Below the pieces are notes generated by a model. The model was not told the origin of the DNA. It searched no databases and was given only the letters and a program-made list of their open reading frames with translations. From positions 1 through 8,609 of the forward strand of contig JAFGEM010000124.1 in NCBI GenBank assembly GCA_016931555.1: 8,609 nt of DNA, read 5' to 3'. Numbering within the stretch: the first letter of the stretch is position 1; each line of letters opens with the position of its first letter. The position numbers and the translations under genes are program-made. Positions 1-6,432 of the stretch are shown in pieces. Source of the DNA: Candidatus Iainarchaeum sp. (GTDB lineage: Archaea; Iainarchaeota; Iainarchaeia; Iainarchaeales; GCA-2688035).

Positions 1-23
1 ACTTTCTTTTTAAGAAAGTTTTT
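1..23. terminator. Hairpin with T tail, possible terminator of an upstream gene
   Basis: ACTTTCTT at 1-8 is perfectly complementary to AAGAAAGT at 12-19, giving an 8-bp stem with a TTT loop, followed by further T residues at 20-23. This could end transcription of a gene to the left of the window. T-rich tracts are the usual archaeal termination signal, and the hairpin may be incidental. It resembles a hairpin in the tRNA intron near 6299-6321, so it could instead be part of a dispersed small repeat. Confidence 0.35.
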
Positions 24-75
24 GCCAAAGTAAATCACTAATTAGGCTCATAACATAATTTTGTCGGGAATTGTA

Positions 76-149
76 TTTAAATTTTTTGTTTGACATGTTT
101 AGTTAATATCCTATAATTTAATATATGTCAATTGCCCTATGTATTAATA
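76..149 (+). promoter_or_regulatory. AT-rich promoter region of the HerA-like gene
   Basis: Three TATA-like boxes are visible: TTTAAATTTTTT around 76-87, TATAATTTAATATA at 112-125, and TATTAATA at 142-149. With the archaeal spacing of about 26 nt from TATA centre to transcript start, the middle box would start RNA near 142-147 and give a roughly 30-nt leader to the ATG at 174. The third box lies about 28 nt before that ATG and would give an almost leaderless transcript. The sequence alone does not say which is used. Confidence 0.4.
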
Positions 150-173
150 GCGTTTTTTGGAATGGCGGTTTTT

Positions 174-3077
174 ATGGAAAAAGAATCAGGCGACGTTTTT
201 GAGGATGTTTTTGGCTTGGATGAGGAAGAAAAAAAAGCCAAGGAAAGGGTTTTAAAGCTCAAACAGGAAAAATCAAGCAAAAAGCCTGCGAAAGTCCCAA
301 ATGAAGAAGCAGATAAGGTTCAAGAGCCTGAAGAGCGTCAGGAAGAGCCTGTTGAAGAGGAAAAATCTGATTCTGTTGAAGAATACAAAGAGGCTGAGCC
401 ATACAAAGAAGTTGAAGAGCCTGATTCAAAAGAAGAGAAGCCTAAGAAGCGCAAAAGAAAAGCAAAGGAAGTGGAACAGCCGAAGGAAGAAAAAAGCGAA
501 TTAAAAGAAAAAATAAAGAGGGTTATTGTTGCCAAAGCAGAAAAGGCAGCGGAAAAAGAAGAGAAAACAGTTCTTGACAAGGAAATAGGCATAAAGGAAA
601 GCGGAACAAAAGATGTTTCTGTAAAGCCAGATGCAAAAGTAGAACAGAAAGAAGAAATTCCTGTTTCAAAGATAAAGCCGTCCCTAGGTTTTTTAAAGAA
701 TGATATTGACGATGTTTTCATTGGAAGAAAAAAGAGCGTTTACCAGAAATATGGGAATGATGCAGGATTGTTTATTGGCAATGTTTCAGAAGAGGAAATG
801 CGGGGAAAAAAGGTTTATCTTGACGGCTTGAATCCGCATGTTGTCTTTGTTTGTGGTGCTCGAGGCTCTGGAAAAAGCTATTTGCTCGGAGTTCTTGCAG
901 AAGAGCTTGCAATCAAAAACCCCAATGTTGGAATAATTGTTATTGACCCTATTGGTGTTTTTTGGGGAATGCGGCACCCCAACAAGGATGAAAGGGAATT
1001 GGAATTGCTTGCAAAAACTGGTTTGATGCCCCAAGGTTTGGATAATTTGAAGGTCTTTATTCCAAAAGGAGTAAAGGATCAGGTTCCAAAAAGCACTTTT
1101 GACGGCTGTTTTAGTGTCCCGCCAGTGCTGTTGAATACAGAGGATTGGTGCCTGACTTTTGGCATAGACAGGTTTTCGCCGACTGGGTTGCTCTTGGAAA
1201 AAACACTTGAAAAAGTAAAAAAAGGGTATAAAACAAAAGAGGGAAAATTTGTAAAACCGCGTGAAAATTATTCCCTTGAAGACGTGATAAACTGCCTGCA
1301 TTCGGATGCGGATATAAGCTCGCAGGAACTTGGATACAAACCTGATTCTGTCAGGGCACTGGCTTCAAGATTTGATGCAGCACAGGCTTGGGGAATATTC
1401 GACAAGCACGGAACTCCTTTGATTGAGATTAGCAGGGAAAACCAGTTAACAATTATTGATACTTCTTTCCTTGACGATAATGTTTCAGCACTCATAATAG
1501 GCTTGTTGTCACGCAGGATTCTTGCAGCAAGAAAAATCAGTACAAGAAGAGAGGCTGCCTCCAAGTTAAAAGAGGAAAGCGTGGAACAAGTGTTAGAATT
1601 TGGGATTCCTCCCACATGGCTTTTTATTGATGAAGCCCATACCCTTATCCCAAGCGGCAATCTGAAAACTCCGGCAAGCAACGCCCTCATAGAATATGTT
1701 AAACAGGGAAGGCAGCCCGGATGCAGCCTTGTCTTTGCAACGCAGCAGCCAAGCGCAATTGACACGCGGGTATTAAGCCAATTGGATATTATTGTTTCGC
1801 ACAAACTTGTTTTTGATGATGATGTAAAGGCTGTTTACAAAAGGACTCCGACAATTATCCCTAAGCCCTACAAAAGCAGCGGATTCATCAAAACTCTTCC
1901 AGTGGGCGTTGGTTTAGTGGGGGACCGCCGCGAGGAAACAACACGTGCTTTTGTAATGAAAATTCGCCCGAGAATGTCACAGCATGAGGGGCGAGATGCT
2001 GTTACCTCTGAAAGGAGCTCGCAAGCATTTGACAAGGATAAGGTAAAAGCGCTTGCAGTTGGCATGGCTTTCTCAAAAATCGAACAAGAGCCAATAGAAG
2101 CAAGGCTGGTAAGCCAGGTAGTTCAAACGCTGAACACCCGCTACAAGTCTGATTTGCAGTTGTCAGAGGTTCTTGATGTATTGGAAGAGAAAGGAGTAAT
2201 TATTGACCCTAAGGATTCCAAACTCAGCCTGCCGAACGAGGAAGCAGAACAGGAGATTGCAGAGGAGCTTGTGGAAGAAGCAGAAAAAGAGGTGGATAAG
2301 GAAACAAAAGAGGTTTTGAAGTCAGAAGCTGTTTCACTTACTGCATTTCCAGTAAACCTTGACTCGGCATCTGCAAAAAAAGTTTTTGATAAAATGAGAA
2401 AAAGGAAAATGCTGCGTTTGTTTGGAAAGGAAGAGGCAGTTGAAAAAATTTCTCTAAAATACATCCCAATTTTTCATGTGCGTTTTAATGTTTTAAAAAA
2501 CAAAAATACTTTCAATGTAGCAGAGGCCTACATTAATTCCTACACAGGAGAGTTTTTGCACTTTGATTTCAAAAGAAACCAGTTTATTCAATCGCGCGGG
2601 TTGGATGAGTTATCTGATTTGAGTATTCCTGAAGCAAGGCTTTTGTTGCTCTTGGAAAATAGGAAACATTCTTTTGAACAGCTTTTGTCAAAGTTTGGGC
2701 AGGATAAGGCCAAGCTTGAAAAAACAATTGAATCGTTATTAGGGCAGGAACTGGTTGCTGTTGAAGAGGACAAGGAAAGAAAATTTTTCTTTTCAAGGAA
2801 TACAATAGACCTGCCGAAACAGCCGCTGCACTCTTTGTTAACTTCCTTGAACAGGCTGCCTGTTTCAGAAACGCGTGTTGTGAATGTAGAGAAGCCGAGG
2901 TTTGATAAGAGCAAATTGCAGGGTTTGTTTGTAAAGCTCTGGGGCAAAATACAATTAAAGACTATTTCAGAGGTTTTCCTTCCTGTTTACGAGGCTGTTG
3001 TCAACAAGGAAGGCGAATCAGTAAGAGTTCTAATGGTGGATGCTTATTCGGGAAAACAGCTTCGTGCTCAGGATTGA
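174..3077 (+). CDS. HerA/FtsK-superfamily P-loop ATPase with charged N-terminal tail
   Basis: This 967-residue protein is a HerA-like ATPase, a family of ring-forming motors that translocate or process DNA. Residues 1 to about 175 are Lys/Glu-rich, low in complexity and probably disordered. The motor core follows. Walker A is GARGSGKS (residues 228-235, bases 855-878), followed by a hydrophobic strand ending VIDPIG. Walker B is WLFIDEAH, with the acidic pair D486/E487 (bases 1629-1634), followed by GRQPGCSLVFATQQP, which fits the arginine-finger/sensor region of HerA and VirB4-type ATPases. After the core come a short helical linker, a second Glu-rich stretch, and two similar C-terminal modules (from about 763 and from about 935) sharing the pattern I/LPxxxxxVxN...AYxxxYSGxxL. 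The frame stays open back to a TTG at 132, but ATG 174 starts the charged tail cleanly without a short hydrophobic extension. No nurA nuclease gene, the usual HerA partner, is adjacent. DNA repair, chromosome segregation or conjugation-like export are all possible roles. Confidence 0.85.
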   Translation: MEKESGDVFEDVFGLDEEEKKAKERVLKLKQEKSSKKPAKVPNEEADKVQEPEERQEEPVEEEKSDSVEEYKEAEPYKEVEEPDSKEEKPKKRKRKAKEVEQPKEEKSELKEKIKRVIVAKAEKAAEKEEKTVLDKEIGIKESGTKDVSVKPDAKVEQKEEIPVSKIKPSLGFLKNDIDDVFIGRKKSVYQKYGNDAGLFIGNVSEEEMRGKKVYLDGLNPHVVFVCGARGSGKSYLLGVLAEELAIKNPNVGIIVIDPIGVFWGMRHPNKDERELELLAKTGLMPQGLDNLKVFIPKGVKDQVPKSTFDGCFSVPPVLLNTEDWCLTFGIDRFSPTGLLLEKTLEKVKKGYKTKEGKFVKPRENYSLEDVINCLHSDADISSQELGYKPDSVRALASRFDAAQAWGIFDKHGTPLIEISRENQLTIIDTSFLDDNVSALIIGLLSRRILAARKISTRREAASKLKEESVEQVLEFGIPPTWLFIDEAHTLIPSGNLKTPASNALIEYVKQGRQPGCSLVFATQQPSAIDTRVLSQLDIIVSHKLVFDDDVKAVYKRTPTIIPKPYKSSGFIKTLPVGVGLVGDRREETTRAFVMKIRPRMSQHEGRDAVTSERSSQAFDKDKVKALAVGMAFSKIEQEPIEARLVSQVVQTLNTRYKSDLQLSEVLDVLEEKGVIIDPKDSKLSLPNEEAEQEIAEELVEEAEKEVDKETKEVLKSEAVSLTAFPVNLDSASAKKVFDKMRKRKMLRLFGKEEAVEKISLKYIPIFHVRFNVLKNKNTFNVAEAYINSYTGEFLHFDFKRNQFIQSRGLDELSDLSIPEARLLLLLENRKHSFEQLLSKFGQDKAKLEKTIESLLGQELVAVEEDKERKFFFSRNTIDLPKQPLHSLLTSLNRLPVSETRVVNVEKPRFDKSKLQGLFVKLWGKIQLKTISEVFLPVYEAVVNKEGESVRVLMVDAYSGKQLRAQD

Positions 3078-4765
3078 AGAAGCCCGAGCAGTATTTTTGC
3101 AAGCTTTTTTGAGTCATGCCGCAATAGCTCTTGCTTGCTCGCTTTTTTGAATTTTTTAGGGGGCTTTTCAATTAAAGCAGCCCCAACAAGCTTGGCTTTC
3201 GAGCCCTTAATGTTTTTTAAATCATTTTTGGAGAAGAATGAGCATTGCTTTGCATATCTTTGAAGCAATTGCTTGCCTGGTTTTTTTGTGTTGTAAACAA
3301 CAAAATCCAAAGCATTTTTCCCCAAATATTTTTCAATTGCCCTAACCTGATCCGACAAAGCATAGCCGTGAGTTTGGTTCACCTGGGTCATAACATTGGC
3401 AATGAAAACCTTTTTGGCCTTGCTTTTTTTTATTGCGTCTTTCATTCCCTTTACAAGGAGATTGGTTATTACGCTTGTGTAAAGGCTTCCGGGGCCGATA
3501 ATAATTAAATTTGCATTGAGAATAGCCTTTTTTGCCTCGGGCAGAATGCCTGCACTGGCGGGCGTGAGAAAAACTCTTTTCAAAGGAGATCTTTTTGCCA
3601 GTTCTTTTGGGGGCGTGGTTCTTTCTATAATAGTGTCTTCTCCGTGCAGTACACTACCGTCCTCCAACTCTGCATTAATGTGCACATTTTCGAGCGTTGA
3701 AGGCAAGACCTGCCCGCGGATGGCAAGAATGCGTGAAACCTGTTTTAGCGCTTTCTCAAACGAGCCCGTTGTTTTTGTAAGCGCGGCAATAAAAAGATTT
3801 CCAAATGACTGGTCTGCAAGCATGCCTTTTTTGAATCGGTAGGAAAACAAATTCTTCAAAAGTTTTCCTGAATCGCTCAATGCAATGAGGCAATTTCTAA
3901 TGTCCCCCGGAGGCAAAATATTTAGGTCTTTTCTTAGTGTTCCGGAACTTCTGCCGCTGTCTGTTACAGTAACAATAGCAGTCAGATACGGCGTGTGTTC
4001 CTTTAAGCAGGAGAGCACTACTGGCAGCCCTGTTCCCCCTCCAATTGCAACTATTTTTGGCTTATTGTTTTTTCCCTTTTCAATAAGCCTCAACAGCTTT
4101 GGAATCTCGGATAACTTGTTTATTTTGAAATCAGGCTCCTCCATCATATGCTTCGGAGCATTTTTTTGGTATCTGCCATGCATTATTTGAATTGTGGTCA
4201 TTCCAAGCTTGTTCCCAAATCTAATTTCGTTGTGAACTCTGTCGCCGATTGCAACAACCTCATCGGGCTTTAAATCAAATTGTTTCAAAACCTGCTCAAA
4301 CAAAATTTCCTTTGAAACATCCTTTTCAATATCATGGATTAGGATTAAGTCCATCCATTTGTCAAGGCCAAGAAGCTGAACTTTTCTCATTTGCCTGCTG
4401 TAAATTCCGCTTGAAACAAGAACAAGCTTTATTTTCGTTTTTTTGATCTTCCTGAACAAGGGAACAGCCTCGGGGAAAAGGGAAATCTCTTCAACTTCAT
4501 CGGCATTGTATGCATGCAATGCATCCCTAATGCACTCCTGCCTGTTGTCTGGCTTGAATGCGTCGCAAACCTTGTCAAACACCTGTGTTTTTGGGCCGTA
4601 CTCCCTCTCAATGTCAATTATTTTTTTGTAGAGGTCATCGGAAGTAGCAGGTATGTGCTTTGACATTGATTCAGCAGCTCTCATGCGGGCTGTTTCAACT
4701 AACTGGCCAGTGCAGTCAAACAGTGTATCGTCTAAATCAAAGATTATTGCCTTGATTATTGTCAA
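3068..4765 (-). CDS. HAD phosphatase-YvcK (CofD-like) fusion protein
   Basis: This 565-residue protein has two domains. Residues 1 to about 225 are a HAD-superfamily hydrolase. Motif I is FDLDDT, with nucleophile D10 and acid/base D12. Motif II is VLVSSG (S118/S119), a candidate motif III lysine is K152, and motif IV is GDRVHNEI (D175, E180). A Lys/Asn-rich linker leads to a YvcK-family domain (about 236-565). It has the glycine-rich GGGTG (242-246), DSGRSSG (269-275), PPGD (285-288), SFGN (320-323), GPGSLYTS (424-431) and MTQ (459-461). In bacteria, YvcK proteins bind UDP-sugars and affect central carbon and cell-wall metabolism. The DSGRSSG, GPGSLYTS and MTQ motifs favour YvcK over true CofD, the F420-pathway transferase. 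One usual His before SFGN is replaced here (ADQSFGN). An in-frame TGA lies only two codons upstream, so the TTG at 4763-4765 must be the start; a GGTGA site supports it. The gene overlaps the convergent ATPase gene by 10 bp. The family assignments are strong; the function of the fusion is unknown. Confidence 0.88.
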   Translation of the reverse strand: MTIIKAIIFDLDDTLFDCTGQLVETARMRAAESMSKHIPATSDDLYKKIIDIEREYGPKTQVFDKVCDAFKPDNRQECIRDALHAYNADEVEEISLFPEAVPLFRKIKKTKIKLVLVSSGIYSRQMRKVQLLGLDKWMDLILIHDIEKDVSKEILFEQVLKQFDLKPDEVVAIGDRVHNEIRFGNKLGMTTIQIMHGRYQKNAPKHMMEEPDFKINKLSEIPKLLRLIEKGKNNKPKIVAIGGGTGLPVVLSCLKEHTPYLTAIVTVTDSGRSSGTLRKDLNILPPGDIRNCLIALSDSGKLLKNLFSYRFKKGMLADQSFGNLFIAALTKTTGSFEKALKQVSRILAIRGQVLPSTLENVHINAELEDGSVLHGEDTIIERTTPPKELAKRSPLKRVFLTPASAGILPEAKKAILNANLIIIGPGSLYTSVITNLLVKGMKDAIKKSKAKKVFIANVMTQVNQTHGYALSDQVRAIEKYLGKNALDFVVYNTKKPGKQLLQRYAKQCSFFSKNDLKNIKGSKAKLVGAALIEKPPKKFKKASKQELLRHDSKKLAKILLGLLQS

Positions 4766-4770
4766 TATGG

Positions 4771-4776
4771 CTCACC
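4771..4776 (-). promoter_or_regulatory. Ribosome-binding site that fixes the TTG start
   Basis: Read on the minus strand, GGTGAG sits 6 nt (from the A of GGTGA) before the TTG start of the HAD-YvcK gene. GGTGA matches the archaeal anti-Shine-Dalgarno core. With the in-frame TGA just upstream, it leaves TTG as the only sensible start able to include HAD motif I. Confidence 0.7.
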
Positions 4777-4803
4777 AATCACAAAGAGTTTAACGCCAAA
4801 CAC

Positions 4804-4811
4804 TAATTTAA
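4804..4811 (-). promoter_or_regulatory. Candidate TATA box for the HAD-YvcK gene
   Basis: The minus strand reads ATTAAATTAG here. A transcript starting about 26 nt downstream would begin near 4781, leaving a leader of about 15 nt that carries the GGTGA site. The box lies in the 70-bp gap after the Nudix gene, so the gene could have its own promoter as well as read-through from upstream. Confidence 0.4.
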
Positions 4812-4835
4812 TGGTTGCGGTTCAATGCTGAAAGC

Positions 4836-5258
4836 TTAGAAGTTTGTTTTGCCCTGAAAATGTTTCTTAAAGAGTTTGATTTCGTCGTGGAAAAAATCCG
4901 GCAGAAGCAAAAGCGCCTCTTCCATGCTTACCCATTTGAGGCATGTGTGCTCTTTGCTCAGCCTTGTTTCCTCAGTCACAGGTTTGCAGAGAAACTTTAT
5001 CATTGTAATTTCTTGACTGTCTTCCCGTGTAAAATGCTGCACGCGCAATGGATTCATGATTTCAATTCTCAAACCGACTTCTTCGCGGATTTCTCTCTGC
5101 AAGCCATCAAAAGGGTTTTCTCCCAAAGCCAGTCTTCCTCCGGGAATCTCCCAGACTCCGGGCTTGTGCGGGTCATTGTCACGTCTCTTTACTACTAAAA
5201 GTTTGTTGTCCTTGACAATGAATGCTTTTACTGACAAAGCAAAATTTTTAATTGGCAT
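4836..5258 (-). CDS. Nudix hydrolase
   Basis: This 140-residue protein is a Nudix-family hydrolase, which cleaves a nucleoside diphosphate linked to another moiety using Mg2+. It carries a complete Nudix box, GX5EX7REUXEEXGU: G41, E47, then R55-E56, E59-E60 and G62. The preceding PGVWEIPGGRLALGE is typical of small MutT/ADP-ribose-pyrophosphatase-type proteins, and the family's length fits. The open frame extends to 5360, but the added 34 residues look unlike the family. The ATG at 5258 opens the usual first beta strand (MPIKNFALSVKAFIV) and has a TATA-like box about 27 nt upstream. The substrate cannot be told: oxidised nucleotides, ADP-ribose and nucleotide sugars are all possible. It is 70 bp upstream of the HAD-YvcK gene on the same strand, so the two may be co-transcribed. 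Confidence 0.88.
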   Translation of the reverse strand: MPIKNFALSVKAFIVKDNKLLVVKRRDNDPHKPGVWEIPGGRLALGENPFDGLQREIREEVGLRIEIMNPLRVQHFTREDSQEITMIKFLCKPVTEETRLSKEHTCLKWVSMEEALLLLPDFFHDEIKLFKKHFQGKTNF

Positions 5259-5280
5259 AAAAAAATTCAGCGGGAAATTG

Positions 5281-5289
5281 TTTAAAAAA
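5281..5289 (-). promoter_or_regulatory. TATA box of the Nudix gene
   Basis: The minus strand reads TTTTTTAAAC, centred about 27 nt before the ATG at 5258. That spacing would place the transcript start at or next to the start codon, which agrees with a leaderless mRNA; no clear ribosome-binding site is present before this ATG. Confidence 0.5.
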
Positions 5290-5409
5290 CACTCTGTACG
5301 CGTGTGCCTAAAAAATTTTACTTGAAATTGAATTGGAAACTTAGGAGCACGGGCCATCACAGGGGCACATTATTAATAAATTTAACAATTTTGGGAAAAT
5401 CAAATTATT

Positions 5410-5417
5410 TTTTAAAT
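5410..5417 (+). promoter_or_regulatory. TATA box of the winged-helix gene
   Basis: TTTTAAAT is centred about 26 nt before the ATG at 5439, with no ribosome-binding site between them, again pointing to a leaderless transcript. A second AT-rich stretch near 5369-5385 (TATTAATAAATTTA) lies in the same 180-bp divergent region and has no assigned gene at the matching distance; it could be an extra promoter or an operator. Confidence 0.5.
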
Positions 5418-5438
5418 TCTTGGCAGCCCAATTTTAAC

Positions 5439-6254
5439 ATGACGCAGAGAAACAATTTTTTGTTAATTGTAAAACAGTATCAGGGCATTGAATATAACAC
5501 TCTTTTGAACAGGGTTGCGCCTGAATATGGGAGCATTAATTCTGCGCGCGCTGCCTTGTCAAGAACAGTAAAAGACCTGACTGCCTTGGGTTTTCTGCAC
5601 CGCCAGGGCTCGAAATTGTATGTTACAGATAAGGGAATGTATGAGATTAATTCTGAGATGAAAAATAAGCTTCTTCTCCGCTTGAACTCCGCTGTAAATT
5701 CAAAAAACCAGGTTTCTGAAATTGATTCAATTGTGAAAATGCTTCAGACTCTGATCGAAAGAAGCAAGGCAGACAATGATTTGCTGAAAGCAGCCCGTTC
5801 GAGCAGCAATTTTGTAATATCGGACTTGGAAGAGCTGCGCAAAAACACAGAACAAAAAGTAAACCAATTGAATTATCTCTCCAAAATTCTCCTAAACCAA
5901 ATTAACTCTTTAAAAAAACTTAATTTCAACGACTCAAAAGAATTTAATTTAAATGCGGAAACAATTCCCTTGTTGCACTTGATGCTCGAGCAGCAGCAAA
6001 GCGAGCATATTTGGGTCGAATGTTCAAACAAAAAATTTATGGAAAACGCCAATATCCAATTGCAGGCAAAACAGGAAAACAACAGCCTGCTTCTTGACAA
6101 AAACCAGCTAAAAAATTTAATTTTGCAGGTTTTGGAGTTCCCCCAAACAGAAAAGAACAGGGTAAAAATATTTTTGCCGTCAATACAAATACAGATTGAA
6201 AATCCAAAAGCATATTTGACAGCACCTTTCAAAAACTTAAAGGAGATAAAATAA
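5439..6254 (+). CDS. Predicted winged-helix protein with coiled coil, family not recognised
   Basis: I do not recognise this 271-residue protein. Residues 5-70 have the layout of a winged-helix DNA-binding domain: a first helix (NNFLLIVKQYQGI), a short second helix, a likely recognition helix around SARAALSRTVKDLTALGF, and a two-strand wing (LHRQGSKLYVTDKG) as in PadR/MarR-like folds. Residues about 75-165 are helical and rich in Leu, Asn, Gln and Lys, likely a coiled coil for oligomerisation. The C-terminal part (about 170-271) mixes helices and strands (VKIFLPSIQIQIENP) and may be a separate domain. There is no signal peptide, membrane segment or obvious catalytic motif. The frame is open back to a GTG at 5304, but the extra N-terminal residues look non-domain-like, and the TATA box supports ATG 5439. 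The stop codon is only 5 nt before tRNA-Gly. A transcription factor or DNA/chromatin-associated protein is likely. Confidence 0.7.
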   Translation: MTQRNNFLLIVKQYQGIEYNTLLNRVAPEYGSINSARAALSRTVKDLTALGFLHRQGSKLYVTDKGMYEINSEMKNKLLLRLNSAVNSKNQVSEIDSIVKMLQTLIERSKADNDLLKAARSSSNFVISDLEELRKNTEQKVNQLNYLSKILLNQINSLKKLNFNDSKEFNLNAETIPLLHLMLEQQQSEHIWVECSNKKFMENANIQLQAKQENNSLLLDKNQLKNLILQVLEFPQTEKNRVKIFLPSIQIQIENPKAYLTAPFKNLKEIK

Positions 6255-6259
6255 TTTGT

Positions 6260-6416
6260 GCGCCTGTAATCTAGTGGTAGGATTCGAGCTTCCCAACCGC
6301 CTTTTCTTAAAAAGAAAAGGCAGGTTGCCAAAAGAACAAAATTGCGGAGCAATTTTGGGTGTTTCTTATGGCATTGGAACAAGCTCGCGACCCGGGTTCG
6401 AATCCCGGCGGGCGCA
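6260..6416 (+). tRNA. tRNA-Gly (anticodon CCC) with intron
   Basis: The exons are 6260-6295 and 6382-6416, joining to a 71-nt tRNA. The acceptor stem GCGCCTG (6260-6266) pairs with CGGGCGC (6409-6415), with one U-G wobble. The D stem is ATCT/GGAT, and the anticodon stem CGAGC (6285-6289) pairs with GCTCG (6383-6387). The spliced anticodon loop is TTCCCAA, giving anticodon CCC for glycine codon GGG. The T arm is CCGGG-TTCGAAT-CCCGG (6392-6408). The discriminator is A73 and CCA is not encoded. No strong TATA box is seen at the usual distance, so it may be processed from a transcript shared with the upstream gene. Its 3' end is 16 nt from the stop codon of the convergent metX gene. Confidence 0.93.
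6296..6381 (+). other. tRNA-Gly intron (86 nt, position 37/38) with bulge-helix-bulge-like splice site
   Basis: TTCC (6290-6293) pairs with GGAA (6376-6379). Each strand of this 4-bp helix is followed by a three-base CAA (6294-6296 and 6380-6382), matching the archaeal splice motif; cutting after the second base of each bulge gives an intron at 6296-6381. A conventional outer h' helix directly abutting the central helix is missing. Instead the intron can form a three-way junction: hairpin one, GCCTTTTCTT/AAGAAAAGGC (6299-6308 with 6312-6321), extended by CC/GG across a bulged A; and a second arm, TGCCA/TGGCA (6326-6330 with 6369-6373) plus AAGAA/TTCTT, capped by a 9-bp hairpin (6337-6345 with 6349-6357). 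No coding capacity or homing endonuclease is seen. Confidence 0.85.
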
Positions 6417-6432
6417 TCCCCTATTTTCCAAA

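Noticed and set aside
132..173. Earlier TTG or ATG starts (132, 162) for the ATPase gene as a signal or membrane segment
   Set aside because: The short hydrophobic stretch overlaps promoter-like AT-rich DNA and is too short and lacks the basic start of a signal peptide; ATG 174 is simpler. ATG 162 is not fully excluded.
338..721. Minus-strand Ser/Phe-rich open frame inside the ATPase gene
   Set aside because: Its composition is what the complement of a Lys/Glu-rich coding tract produces, and no promoter or domain supports it.
174..3077. Defence system built on a HerA-like ATPase
   Set aside because: HerA-containing defence systems need a nuclease, sirtuin-like or other effector partner gene next to them; the neighbours here are metabolic and convergent.
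3068..4057. Calling the C-terminal domain CofD, the F420 2-phospho-L-lactate transferase
   Set aside because: The DSGRSSG, PPGD, GPGSLYTS and MTQ motifs are those of the YvcK branch, and no F420 gene is nearby.
6299..6357. The two hairpins after 6299 as tandem transcription terminators
   Set aside because: They lie inside the tRNA intron, both exons are needed for the cloverleaf, and neither hairpin is followed by a T tract.
5873..6382. 169-codon minus-strand open frame over the winged-helix gene and tRNA
   Set aside because: It lies antisense to a better-supported gene and a tRNA, is rich in Cys, Phe and Lys from AT-rich complement, and has no recognisable domain.
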